From Chloroflexota bacterium (GTDB lineage Bacteria > Chloroflexota > Dehalococcoidia > SM23-28-2 > RBG-16-64-32), in assembly GCA_022561095.1 (NCBI GenBank), contig JADFRV010000063.1, forward strand, positions 1-10,254: a stretch of DNA of 10,254 nucleotides, read 5' to 3'. Below the pieces are notes generated by a model, which saw only the letters and a program-made list of their open reading frames with translations, was not told the origin of the DNA and ran no database searches. Made by a program: the position numbers and the translations under genes. Positions 1-6,155 of this stretch are shown one piece after another. Position 1 is the stretch's first letter; each line of letters starts with the position of its first letter.

Positions 1-669
1 GCCCTCTCACAGGAGCTGGCAGTCACCGTCCGCGAGACGGACAACCACTTCCAGGCCCAGAACACGCTTGACGCCGTTCTGGAGGCCAGCGGCAGCCTGC
101 GCACCGTCGCCGTCAGCCTGATGAAGATCGCCAACGACATCCGCTGGCTGGGCTCTGGCCCCCGCGCCGGCCTGGGCGAGCTGGCACTGCCGGAGGTGCA
201 GCCCGGCAGCTCCATCATGCCCGGCAAGGTCAACCCCGTCATCGCTGAGTCGCTCATCCAGGTGGCCGCCCAGGTCATCGGCAACGACGCCGCCGTCAGC
301 GTCGCCGCCCAGGGCGGCTACTTCGAGCTGAACACGATGATGCCGGTAGCCGCCCACAACCTGCTGGAGAGCATCGAGCTGCTGGCAGCCGGCAGCGCCA
401 ACTTCAGCGAACGGTGCGTCAAAGGGCTGCGCGCCACAGAGCGCGGCCCCCAGACGGTGGCGCAGGGCCTCGCCATCGCCACCGCCCTGGCGCCGGTCAT
501 CGGCTACGACGCCGCCGCCGCCATCGCCAAGGAGGCCGCCGCCAGCGGCCGCACCGTCCGCGAGGTGGCGCGCGAGAAGACGGACCTATCGGAGGAGGAG
601 CTCGACCGCATCCTGGACCCGGCGAAGATGACCGAGCCCGGCCTGAGCGACACTAAACCGCAATCATAA
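1..669 (+). CDS. fumC: Class II fumarate hydratase, C-terminal part (5' end outside window)
   Basis: Interconverts fumarate and L-malate in the cytosol (TCA cycle) as a homotetramer. The frame is open from the first base and gives 222 residues; the family is usually about 460-470, so roughly the N-terminal half is missing. Fragment residues 69-79 read GSSIMPGKVNP, the signature loop of the fumarase/aspartase superfamily, which carries the catalytic serine and the substrate-binding Lys and Asn. It is preceded by SLMKIANDIRWLGSGPR and followed by QVIGND and FELN, as in fumarases. The C-terminal segment (IGYDAAAAIAKEA, then EELDRILDP) matches the small fumarase C-terminal domain. Aspartate ammonia-lyase is the main alternative, because the tail ending ILDPAKMTEPG is also aspartase-like; FELN rather than QLELN favours fumarase. 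The epoxide-hydrolase-like gene follows after 12 nt on the same strand, so the two are probably cotranscribed. Confidence 0.85.
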   Translation, partial: ALSQELAVTVRETDNHFQAQNTLDAVLEASGSLRTVAVSLMKIANDIRWLGSGPRAGLGELALPEVQPGSSIMPGKVNPVIAESLIQVAAQVIGNDAAVSVAAQGGYFELNTMMPVAAHNLLESIELLAAGSANFSERCVKGLRATERGPQTVAQGLAIATALAPVIGYDAAAAIAKEAAASGRTVREVAREKTDLSEEELDRILDPAKMTEPGLSDTKPQS

Positions 670-675
670 AGGAGG
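668..675 (+). promoter_or_regulatory. Shine-Dalgarno that decides a CTG start
   Basis: AAAGGAGG is a near-perfect anti-16S match that overlaps the fumarase stop codon. The only in-frame start candidate at normal spacing (6 nt) is CTG at 682. The next candidate, GTG at 739, is 63 nt away and has no comparable site. This is why the downstream gene is called from 682. Confidence 0.75.
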
Positions 676-681
676 AACGCC

Positions 682-1056
682 CTGTCCGATAACACAGAGC
701 TCGTATCAGCCTTCTGCCGCGCCTGGTCCAACCGCGACGTGGATGAGATCCTCGGCTACTTCGCCGAGGACGCCGTCTACCACAACATGCCCATGCCGCC
801 CATGCAGGGCAAGCCCGCCATCAAGACCATCCTCCATCAGATCGTCTCGCCCACCACCCGGATCGAGTGGGAGACGCTGAACATGGCCGAGGCCGGCAAC
901 ATCGTGTTCACGGAGCGCGTCGATCGATTCGAGATGGACGGCAAGAAGGTCGAACTGCCCGTGGCCGGCGTGTTCGAGATTGAAGGCGGCAAGATAAAGG
1001 CCTGGCGCGACTACTTCGATATGGCCGCCTGGACCCGACAGACCGGCGCTGGCTAG
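682..1056 (+). CDS. Limonene-1,2-epoxide hydrolase family protein (SnoaL-like fold)
   Basis: Predicted cytosolic enzyme of 124 residues in the LEH family, which opens epoxides with water by a one-step Asp-Arg-Asp mechanism. Counting from the CTG start, the key residues of the Rhodococcus limonene epoxide hydrolase have counterparts: Tyr33 and Asn35 (YHN, water binding), Arg79 and Asp81 (ERVD), and Asp110 (WRDYFD). The segments YFAEDAVYHNMPMPP and GGKIKAWRDYFD are close to the family pattern, so activity is plausible; the substrate is unknown. Starting at 739 (GTG) would remove most of the first helix (SDNTELVSAFCRAWSNRDV), which the family normally has, so CTG at 682 with its strong Shine-Dalgarno is preferred. 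It lies 12 nt behind fumC and ends in a CTAG shared with the convergent permease gene. A nuclear-transport-factor-2-like protein without epoxide activity is the alternative. Confidence 0.85.
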   Translation: MSDNTELVSAFCRAWSNRDVDEILGYFAEDAVYHNMPMPPMQGKPAIKTILHQIVSPTTRIEWETLNMAEAGNIVFTERVDRFEMDGKKVELPVAGVFEIEGGKIKAWRDYFDMAAWTRQTGAG

Positions 1057-1976
1057 ATCCGCCGCGCCGCCCGCGGGTCCAGCGCGTCCCGCAGCCCATC
1101 ACCGATGAAGGTGAACGCCATCATCGTCAGGGCGATCGCCACCGCCGGGTACACCACCAGCATCGGCACGGAGTAGACCGCCGCGTAGCCGGCGTCCACC
1201 ATGCCGCCCCAGGTCGCCTGCGGCGCGGCAACGCCGATGCCGATGAAGCTCAGCGCCGCCTCCGCGAAGATCGCCTGCGGCACCGCGAACGACAGCGCCA
1301 CGATCACCGGCCCCAGGCTGTTCGGCAGCAGGTGCGTCACCGCTATTCGCCACCGGCTCGCGCCCAGCGCCTCCGCCGCCATGACGTACTCCCGCTCCCG
1401 CAGGGACAGCATCTGGGCCCGCACCAGCCGCGCGATCGTCACCCAGCCCACCAGGGAGATCGCCAGGATGATCACCGTAAGGCTGCCGCCCGGCACGGCG
1501 ACGTCCGCCAGCACCCGGCTCAGGATGATGATCAGCAGCAGGTCAGGGAAGGCGTAGGTCAGATCGGTGATGCGCATCAGCAGGTTGTCCACCAGGCGGG
1601 TGGAGAGCGCCGCTATCGCGCCGATGGGCAGTGCGATAAGGAGCACCACAACCTGCGTGAGGATTCCCACCGAAAGGGATACCCGCGCGCCGAATAGGAG
1701 CCTCGATAGGACATCCCGGCAGACAGCATCAGTCCCCAACGGATGATCGGAGCTAGAGCCGCGCAGGGCGCCCGTAGCGCAGTCCTGGGCGTTCGGATCG
1801 TGCGGGGCGATCTGTCCGGCGAACACAGCCAGCACAACCATGGTCAGCACAACCACCAGTCCGACGACGGCCAGCCGGTTGCGCAGGAGGCGGCGGGCGG
1901 CGTCGCGCCAGAGGGAGCGCTGCGCCAGCGGCTGCTCCGTCGCCAGCGGCTTGCCCAGGGTTACGGCTCTCGCCAT
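1053..1976 (-). CDS. ABC transporter permease, DppC/OppC type
   Basis: Inner-membrane permease subunit of a family-5 (oligopeptide/dipeptide/nickel type) ABC importer, 307 residues, a usual length. A cytosolic N-terminus of about 30 residues precedes the first membrane helix (34-53). HPLGTDAVCRDVLSRLLFGA (78-97) is the typical OppC_N-to-core junction. The EAA loop that docks on the ATPase is at about 196-223 (EYVMAAEALGAS, then LLPNSLGP). Several hydrophobic helices follow to residue 293. Cys66 and Cys86 flank the external loop and could form a disulfide; similar cysteine pairs occur in some related permeases. The ATG lies 3 nt after the DppB-type stop with no clear Shine-Dalgarno, which suggests translational coupling. 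Its stop overlaps that of the convergent hydrolase gene, and no ATPase gene follows. The substrate cannot be told from the sequence. Confidence 0.93.
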   Translation of the reverse strand: MARAVTLGKPLATEQPLAQRSLWRDAARRLLRNRLAVVGLVVVLTMVVLAVFAGQIAPHDPNAQDCATGALRGSSSDHPLGTDAVCRDVLSRLLFGARVSLSVGILTQVVVLLIALPIGAIAALSTRLVDNLLMRITDLTYAFPDLLLIIILSRVLADVAVPGGSLTVIILAISLVGWVTIARLVRAQMLSLREREYVMAAEALGASRWRIAVTHLLPNSLGPVIVALSFAVPQAIFAEAALSFIGIGVAAPQATWGGMVDAGYAAVYSVPMLVVYPAVAIALTMMAFTFIGDGLRDALDPRAARRI

Positions 1977-1979
1977 CGC

Positions 1980-2918
1980 CTAGTACCTGATCCTGGGGTT
2001 GAGCGCCACGTACATCACATCGACAAGGAGGTTCGCCATCGCGATCACCCAGGCGTAGAAGATCGTGATGCCCATGATCATCCCGTAGTCGCGCTGAAAC
2101 ACCGAAGCGACGAACTGCTTTCCCAGGCCCGGAATCGCGAACACCGTCTCCACGATGAACGACCCCGTCACCAGGCTCGCGGCGATCGGGCCCGATACCG
2201 TGAGCACCGGTATCATCGCGTTCTTCAGGACGTGCCGCCCCAGGACCAGCCGCTCCTGGAGACCCTTTGCGCGGGCGGTACGCACGTAGTCCTGCTCCAG
2301 CACCTCCAGCACGGCGGCGCGGGTGATCCGGGCGATGTAGGCCGCCGGCAGAGCGCCCAGTGTGATGGTGGGCAGGATCGCCTGCTTCCAATTGGGTAAC
2401 AGCCACCAGCTCTTCTCCCAGCCGAAGACTGGCAACCACCCCAGCTGGACGGCGAACACCATGATCAGCAGGATGCCCAGCACGAAGCTCGGCGTACTGG
2501 CCGCTGCGGTCGATAAGAAGACGGAGGCGTAATCGATGACGCTGTTATGCCTGACGGCGGCGACCACCCCTAGGGTCACCCCCACCACCAGCGCGAACGT
2601 CAGCGCCATGAGGCCCAGAACGGCCGATACCTCCATACCCTCGCGGATAATGCTGGTGACGGGACGGTCCTGGTACTGAAACGAGACGCCCAGGTCCCCC
2701 TGGACGGCGTTCCCGGAGAACGTGAGGAACTGCCGCCAGATGGGCTCGTTCAGGCCGTACTTGTTCTCGAGCTGCTCCTCCAGCTCAGGCGAGAGCGGGC
2801 GGTCACTGGTGTCCCAGGGCCCGCCCGGGACCAGGTGCATGAGCAGGAAGGTAACCAGCGCCGCAAGGAAGAGAACCGGCCCTAACCAGAGTAGCCGCCG
2901 GATCAAGTAGCCCGTCAT
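1980..2918 (-). CDS. ABC transporter permease, DppB/OppB type
   Basis: Partner membrane permease of the DppC-type subunit, 312 residues, the usual length. It begins with the characteristic short helix MTGYLIRRLLWLGPVLFLAA, followed by LVPGGPWD and an external segment ending GDLGVSF (74-80). Hydrophobic spans follow, with the EAA loop at about 210-237 (DYVRTARAKGL, then HVLKNAMIPVLT), then SFIVETVFAIPGLG (253-266) and the typical C-terminus NPRIRY. The start is ATG, but the Shine-Dalgarno is weak (GTAAG). A strong 14-bp hairpin lies 12 nt upstream, so expression is probably lower than that of the binding protein. It is followed after 3 nt by the second permease, with which it should form the translocation pore. 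Confidence 0.94.
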   Translation of the reverse strand: MTGYLIRRLLWLGPVLFLAALVTFLLMHLVPGGPWDTSDRPLSPELEEQLENKYGLNEPIWRQFLTFSGNAVQGDLGVSFQYQDRPVTSIIREGMEVSAVLGLMALTFALVVGVTLGVVAAVRHNSVIDYASVFLSTAAASTPSFVLGILLIMVFAVQLGWLPVFGWEKSWWLLPNWKQAILPTITLGALPAAYIARITRAAVLEVLEQDYVRTARAKGLQERLVLGRHVLKNAMIPVLTVSGPIAASLVTGSFIVETVFAIPGLGKQFVASVFQRDYGMIMGITIFYAWVIAMANLLVDVMYVALNPRIRY

Positions 2919-2930
2919 GGCTTACGGGTG

Positions 2931-2963
2931 CGCATGGGGGCTGCGACGTGCAGCCCCCATGCG
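2931..2963 (-). repeat. Intercistronic stem-loop between binding-protein and permease genes
   Basis: Perfect 14-bp inverted repeat (arms 2931-2944 and 2950-2963, 5-nt loop GACGT). It lies 11 nt past the binding-protein stop and 12 nt before the permease ATG. No U-run follows on either strand, so it is not a canonical intrinsic terminator. By analogy with other importer operons it could stabilise the upstream mRNA end and partly uncouple permease expression; that role is inferred. Confidence 0.8.
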
Positions 2964-2974
2964 GATACCCTCGT

Positions 2975-4681
2975 CTAGTGGTCCAGGATGGCCGTCTTCC
3001 AATAGAAGAAGTCTCCCGGCTGGCCGTCGGCGCCGGTCATGATGAAGTCGCTGACGTACTGCTTCACCAGCCACGTGTTCTCGGCGTTGAACAACGGGCA
3101 CAGCGCCGCGTCCTCGTCCAGCAGGATCAGTTCCGCTTCCTGCCACAGCGCTGCTGCCGCATCCGGGTCGGTCTCATTCAGCGCCTCGTCCACGGTGGCG
3201 TCGAACTTGGGGTTGCTGTAACCACCGGCGTTCAGACCGCCGTCCGTGATCCACATAAGCAGCCAGTTCTCCGGGTGGTGATAGTCCTGCCCGAAGCCGA
3301 TGAAGGCGATATCGAAGTTACCGGTGCCGAACGCCTCACCGAAGGCGGGCGGATCCATGGGGTCAAGCGTGACGTCAATCCCCAGGTTCTCGCTCCACTG
3401 GCCCTGGAGGAACGCCGCGCGCGTGGAGTTGGGGTCGATGTTTGCGAAGCTGAACGTGACTGACGGGTAGGATGCGCCGCCTGAGGCGGCGTCCAGCACC
3501 AGCTTCACCGCCGAGTTCGGGTCGAAGGAGAGGTTCTGACCGCGATCGTCGGCGAAGAACGGGTCCAACCCCTTCGGCAGCCAGGAAGTCGTCGGTACGC
3601 CCTGGCCCTGCTGCACTTCATTCACGAGCGTCTGCCGGTCGATGGACTGGCAGAACGCCTGCCGCGCCCCCAGCTGATCGAACGGCGGGCGCGTCTGGTT
3701 GAACTCAAAGGCGAACGTCACGGCAAGCGCGACTCGTCGCAGCTCGTTCGCGTAACTCTCGTCATCGGCGATGCTTCGCAGGTCAGAGACGGGCACCGGC
3801 ACCGCATCCAGGTCACCCGCCAGGTAGGCCGCAAACGCCGTATTCCCGTCTTCAATTATCTGGAACACTATCCGGTCGAGCACGGGCTCCATCTCCGCGT
3901 CCCAGAAGTTCGGGTTCCTCTCCAGGACGATGCTGCTGCCATGGTTCCACTCGGCCAGGCGGAAGGGGCCGCTGGCCACCAGGTTGCCCGCCTCGGTCCA
4001 GGTCGTGTTGGTGATATCGCCGTACTGCTCGATCACGTCCTGCCGCAGGGCGGCGGCCGGCCACAGCGCCATCAGCAGGTTGAAGGTCGTGGACGGCCGC
4101 GTGATCGTGACTTCCAGCGTGCGATCGTCGACTGCTCTGACCTTCACGGCAGCGCGTAGCTGCTCGATCGCCGCCTCGTCCGCGTCCTCGGTGAACGCCA
4201 GGTCGGCGCCACCCTCGATAATCTCCGTGTAGTAGGTGGTGCCGTAGTAGGAGGCCAGGCGCGGGTCCATCAGGCGTTGGATCGCGTACACGAAGTCGTG
4301 GGCGGTGATCGGCTGGCCGTCCTCCCACACCGCGTCCTCGCGCAGGTTGAAGGTGTAGGTCAGACCGTCGTCGCTGATCCCGCCGTTCCCGCTGCTCGGT
4401 ACCTCGGTAGCCACGTACGGCGCCGCCTCACCCGTAATCGGGTCGAAGCGGAGCAGGGTGGCGAATAGGTTCTTGGACACCGTCACCGACGTCGCGAAAT
4501 CAGCGAGGCTAGGGTCGATGTAAGGGGGCTCCCCATCCAGCGCGATGCGTAGCGTCTGGTCCTCAGCCAAATCGCCGGATACGGGCCCTCCATCCCCGCT
4601 ATTGCAGGCAGCGAGGCTGACCAGCGCAACGACGGCTAACAGCGCGACTCCGATATACCAACGTGAAGACAAGAGTCTCAT
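2975..4681 (-). CDS. ABC transporter substrate-binding lipoprotein, family 5 (OppA/DppA-like)
   Basis: Extracytoplasmic receptor of the importer, 568 residues. The start is ATG at 4681, chosen because GGAGGGG lies 6 nt upstream; a TTG 18 nt earlier (4699) would sit upstream of that site. The N-terminus is a lipoprotein signal: Arg2 and Arg7, a hydrophobic core, then the lipobox LAAC with lipidated Cys26 and a flexible Gly/Ser/Asp linker. The mature part has SBP_bac_5 hallmarks: an early LRIALDGEPPYIDPSLAD segment, LTYTFNLREDAVWEDGQPIT, SGPFRLAEWN with ERNPNFWD, and AYLAGDLDAV. These indicate binding of an oligopeptide or another medium-sized solute; the ligand cannot be read from the sequence. 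It is the first gene of the operon, followed by the intercistronic hairpin and two permeases. Calcium-independent peptide receptors, nickel receptors and glycan receptors all share this fold. Confidence 0.93.
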   Translation of the reverse strand: MRLLSSRWYIGVALLAVVALVSLAACNSGDGGPVSGDLAEDQTLRIALDGEPPYIDPSLADFATSVTVSKNLFATLLRFDPITGEAAPYVATEVPSSGNGGISDDGLTYTFNLREDAVWEDGQPITAHDFVYAIQRLMDPRLASYYGTTYYTEIIEGGADLAFTEDADEAAIEQLRAAVKVRAVDDRTLEVTITRPSTTFNLLMALWPAAALRQDVIEQYGDITNTTWTEAGNLVASGPFRLAEWNHGSSIVLERNPNFWDAEMEPVLDRIVFQIIEDGNTAFAAYLAGDLDAVPVPVSDLRSIADDESYANELRRVALAVTFAFEFNQTRPPFDQLGARQAFCQSIDRQTLVNEVQQGQGVPTTSWLPKGLDPFFADDRGQNLSFDPNSAVKLVLDAASGGASYPSVTFSFANIDPNSTRAAFLQGQWSENLGIDVTLDPMDPPAFGEAFGTGNFDIAFIGFGQDYHHPENWLLMWITDGGLNAGGYSNPKFDATVDEALNETDPDAAAALWQEAELILLDEDAALCPLFNAENTWLVKQYVSDFIMTGADGQPGDFFYWKTAILDH

Positions 4682-4685
4682 CTCA

Positions 4686-4692
4686 CCCCTCC
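4686..4692 (-). promoter_or_regulatory. Shine-Dalgarno fixing the binding-protein start
   Basis: GGAGGGG on the minus strand lies 4-6 nt before ATG 4681. It decides the start against the in-frame TTG at 4699, which would place this site inside the coding sequence. Confidence 0.75.
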
Positions 4693-4711
4693 GACCCAAT
4701 CGTTACAGACA

Positions 4712-4733
4712 TAACCGCTTATTAACCGGTGAT
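4712..4733 (-). promoter_or_regulatory. Possible operator: two 11-nt direct repeats upstream of the importer operon
   Basis: On the plus strand, TAACCGCTTAT (4712-4722) is followed directly by TAACCGGTGAT (4723-4733), identical at 8 of 11 positions. The pair sits in the most AT-rich part of the leader, 30 nt before the binding-protein ATG. Winged-helix response regulators and SARP activators often bind 11-bp direct repeats, but only two units are present and no clear -35/-10 pair was found, so this may be chance. The rest of the gap 4682-4948 holds only the hairpin listed separately. Confidence 0.3.
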
Positions 4734-4894
4734 AGTAGCCACAACTAATGGATGACATACCATGGCCAAGCGTTACAGCCGCCGGCAACGGATTTCGGAA
4801 GAAGTCACGGAAATCTGAGGAGGAGAGAAGCCGGGAGCGGAAGCGGATAACGGGCGGAACGCGCCGAATAGCACGGCTCAGACTCATTGAAGGA

Positions 4895-4921
4895 GGGCGA
4901 CGGACAGCGAGTGTCCCGCCC
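4895..4921 (-). terminator. Possible terminator/hairpin behind the DUF5317-like gene
   Basis: Bulged stem: GGGCG (4895-4899) pairs with CGCCC (4917-4921), and GGACA (4902-4906) pairs with TGTCC (4912-4916), with a 5-nt loop and a 2-nt bulge. It lies 27 nt after the stop of the membrane-protein gene. The tail read on the minus strand (TCCTTCAATG) is only weakly T-rich, so Rho-independent termination is uncertain. Confidence 0.4.
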
Positions 4922-4948
4922 AGGCGCCCTTCTTGGAGCCGGGCGTGC

Positions 4949-5488
4949 CTAGGTTAGGGACGGCCGGTCCCGTGGCGGCCGCTGTAACCTGGGGAGGAGT
5001 AACTCCGCGAGGATAATAATAAGCCCGATCCCGATAACAGCATCGCCTATGCTGAACACGGGAACCGGGCCTGGGGACCCCCAGGTGATACGATCCGAGA
5101 GCAGTTCCAGATGAGTATCACCCTCATCCAGGAGAACGTTCTTGGTCTGCGGTACCGAATCGCCCAGCTCCAGCTCCACCAGCTTGTCTTCAAGACCCGC
5201 TCTCTCCATTGTGGTGGGAGCGATAGGCATCAGCCCTCCGTTGGCCACGATGACCAACAAGTTCAGGAGCATACCAATGCCGATTACCAGGAATCCTACC
5301 CGTCGCCGGTTCAGGACGACAAACGCCACCAGGAGAACGTACGAGGCAGGAAAGACGAACCTGCGTAGTACATCTGCGTCCCCAAAGTCAACGTAGATCA
5401 CGACGACCTGGGCTAAGAGAGCCAGGAAAACCAGCCACCCGAAGCGTAGATCAATCTTCGAGAAGGCCAGCCGCCATCGCTTAGTCAA
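4949..5488 (-). CDS. DUF5317-like polytopic membrane protein
   Basis: Integral membrane protein of unknown function, 179 residues from a TTG start. Four hydrophobic spans are visible at about 15-33, 45-60, 64-82 and 145-165. The motifs LLVIVANGGLMPI (78-89) after the third span, and PVPVFSIGDAVIGIG (141-155) after an acidic extracytoplasmic stretch, are the features I associate with the DUF5317 family of Gram-positive bacteria and Chloroflexota. The family normally begins with one further N-terminal helix; none is encoded in any frame of the 72 nt upstream. The TTG at 5488 has only AGGA two bases before it, and no ATG or GTG occurs in the frame back to the TAA at 5561, so the true start is uncertain. 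Expression probably depends on the promoter at 5696-5724 and on coupling to the 29-residue ORF upstream. Confidence 0.7.
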   Translation of the reverse strand: MTKRWRLAFSKIDLRFGWLVFLALLAQVVVIYVDFGDADVLRRFVFPASYVLLVAFVVLNRRRVGFLVIGIGMLLNLLVIVANGGLMPIAPTTMERAGLEDKLVELELGDSVPQTKNVLLDEGDTHLELLSDRITWGSPGPVPVFSIGDAVIGIGLIIILAELLLPRLQRPPRDRPSLT

Positions 5489-5560
5489 GATCCTGGAAAG
5501 ACTACCGGGGAACTGGAGCGGGACGGTATTCGGTTTAAGGGGCGATCGCCTTTCGGTTGC

Positions 5561-5650
5561 TTAGCGCCACCAGAGGGCGGCGGCGGAGGCCGCCACCACA
5601 GCGCTAACAACTGCAAGCGAGTACGCCAAATAGAGCAGTCGTGCTTTCAT
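5561..5650 (-). CDS. Small hydrophobic (single-helix) peptide, 29 aa
   Basis: Short ORF starting MKARLLYLAYS and ending AALWWR before TAA. Basic residues at 2-4, about 20 apolar residues and a terminal Trp-Trp-Arg make it a plausible one-pass membrane peptide. ATG 5650 has AAGGAGG (5661-5667) upstream, slightly far at 10 nt, with a further AAGGGG nearer. A good promoter lies at 5696-5724. It is in the same frame as the DUF5317-like gene, separated from its TTG start by the TAA and 24 codons, so it may be a separate membrane peptide, a leader that couples translation, or the detached first helix of that protein. I recognise no family. The strong upstream signals, not the short sequence itself, support translation. 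Confidence 0.55.
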   Translation of the reverse strand: MKARLLYLAYSLAVVSAVVAASAAALWWR

Positions 5651-5674
5651 GGTACCCCTTCCTCCTTACGGATT

Positions 5675-5704
5675 CCCTTAAATAAGGGTATCCCATTGAT
5701 ACCC
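5675..5704. promoter_or_regulatory. Two adjacent palindromes at the promoter (candidate operator)
   Basis: CCCTTA-AA-TAAGGG (5675-5688) shares GGG with a second inverted repeat, GGGTATC-CCATT-GATACCC (5686-5704). The second, with perfect 7-bp arms, covers the -10 hexamer at 5696-5701 and the likely transcription start, an ideal place for a dimeric repressor. Alternatively the first could fold as a small hairpin in the 5' leader. No regulator family can be named from the sequence. Confidence 0.5.
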
Positions 5705-5724
5705 CAATATCATAGAGATGTCAA
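5696..5724 (-). promoter_or_regulatory. Sigma-70-type promoter for the 29-aa ORF and DUF5317-like gene
   Basis: On the minus strand a perfect -35 TTGACA (5719-5724) is followed after exactly 17 nt by TATCAA (5696-5701), a 4/6 match to the -10. Transcription would start near 5689 and leave a leader of about 40 nt before ATG 5650. This is the best promoter match found in the window. Confidence 0.65.
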
Positions 5725-5784
5725 GGGGTCACCATAGAAATCCAAAAGAATTGAGGACGAAAAGGGAGATCCTGCAGGTTATGG

Positions 5785-5826
5785 TTAAGAAGAAGCCGCC
5801 GGAAGCCTGCACAAGCTCCCGGCGGC
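5785..5826 (-). terminator. Intrinsic terminator of the 95-aa secreted-protein gene
   Basis: A 12-bp GC-rich stem with one G-U pair (arms 5815-5826 and 5795-5806, 8-nt loop) is followed on the minus strand by TTCTTCTTAA. It begins 24 nt after the stop codon at 5850. It separates this gene from the promoter of the next unit. Confidence 0.8.
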
Positions 5827-5849
5827 CTTACGACAGCTTCTTCTCTAAC

Positions 5850-6137
5850 TCAGGAGCACCATTGAGCGACCACAGACTCCCCGCTCGCGCTGTCCGCCGG
5901 CACATAGCGGACTACATGGAGGTCAACGCTACCGCAGCCTCCGCTAAAAACTCGATGGTCCAGGACAAGAGTGCCCGGGGAGCTGTCCAGGGGAGGCTGA
6001 CCACAGCCATTCCCCTGGACAGCACAGGCAGTGATGGCGAAAGTGTCGTGCGCTTCCGTGGACTGGAGCAGTGAGTTCTGCCCGGCTATCGCCGCCAGCA
6101 GAAGCGCCACAAACAGGACTATCAAACCCAATCTCAT
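5850..6137 (-). CDS. Small secreted four-cysteine protein, unknown function
   Basis: A 95-residue ORF I do not recognise. It starts with a clear export signal (MRLGLIVLFVALLLAAIAGQ, one Arg then a long apolar core), so the product should be secreted, or anchored if the signal is not cleaved. The remainder is polar and carries Cys38, Cys45, Cys68 and Cys94, an even number compatible with two disulfides, in contexts rich in Gly (NGCG, GGCGS). ATG 6137 is preceded by GAGG at 7 nt. Upstream are a -10-like CATACT and an array of 11-nt repeats; downstream is an intrinsic terminator, so it looks monocistronic. Its first 20 residues match those of the 25-aa ORF upstream at about 12 positions, suggesting a diverged tandem duplicate. 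Its place next to a SARP-type regulator suggests that it is a regulated output of that protein. Confidence 0.7.
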   Translation of the reverse strand: MRLGLIVLFVALLLAAIAGQNSLLQSTEAHDTFAITACAVQGNGCGQPPLDSSPGTLVLDHRVFSGGCGSVDLHVVRYVPADSASGESVVAQWCS

Positions 6138-6155
6138 TTATCAGCCTCTACGCCC

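Noticed and set aside
1743..2399. Plus-strand open frame of 218 codons, and a similar minus-strand one at 1753-2439
   Set aside because: Both lie inside the two permease genes in other frames. Their Arg/His/Gly/Ala-rich translations are typical GC-rich shadows without domains.
2931..2963. Intrinsic terminator of the binding-protein gene
   Set aside because: The stem is strong but no T-run follows on the minus strand, and the permeases continue 12 nt later; called an intercistronic hairpin instead.
4701..4778. Repeated CGTTACAG at 4701 and 4771
   Set aside because: Two 8-nt copies 70 nt apart with no shared context; likely chance.
5541..5550. GGCGATCGCC, which contains the cyanobacterial HIP1 octamer GCGATCGC
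   Set aside because: A single copy in GC-rich DNA; HIP1 is meaningful only when highly iterated, and no other cyanobacterial feature is present.
5718..6074. Plus-strand open frame of 118 codons
   Set aside because: It begins inside the minus-strand promoter, runs through the terminator hairpin and antisense to the secreted-protein gene, has no Shine-Dalgarno, and its composition looks like an antisense shadow.
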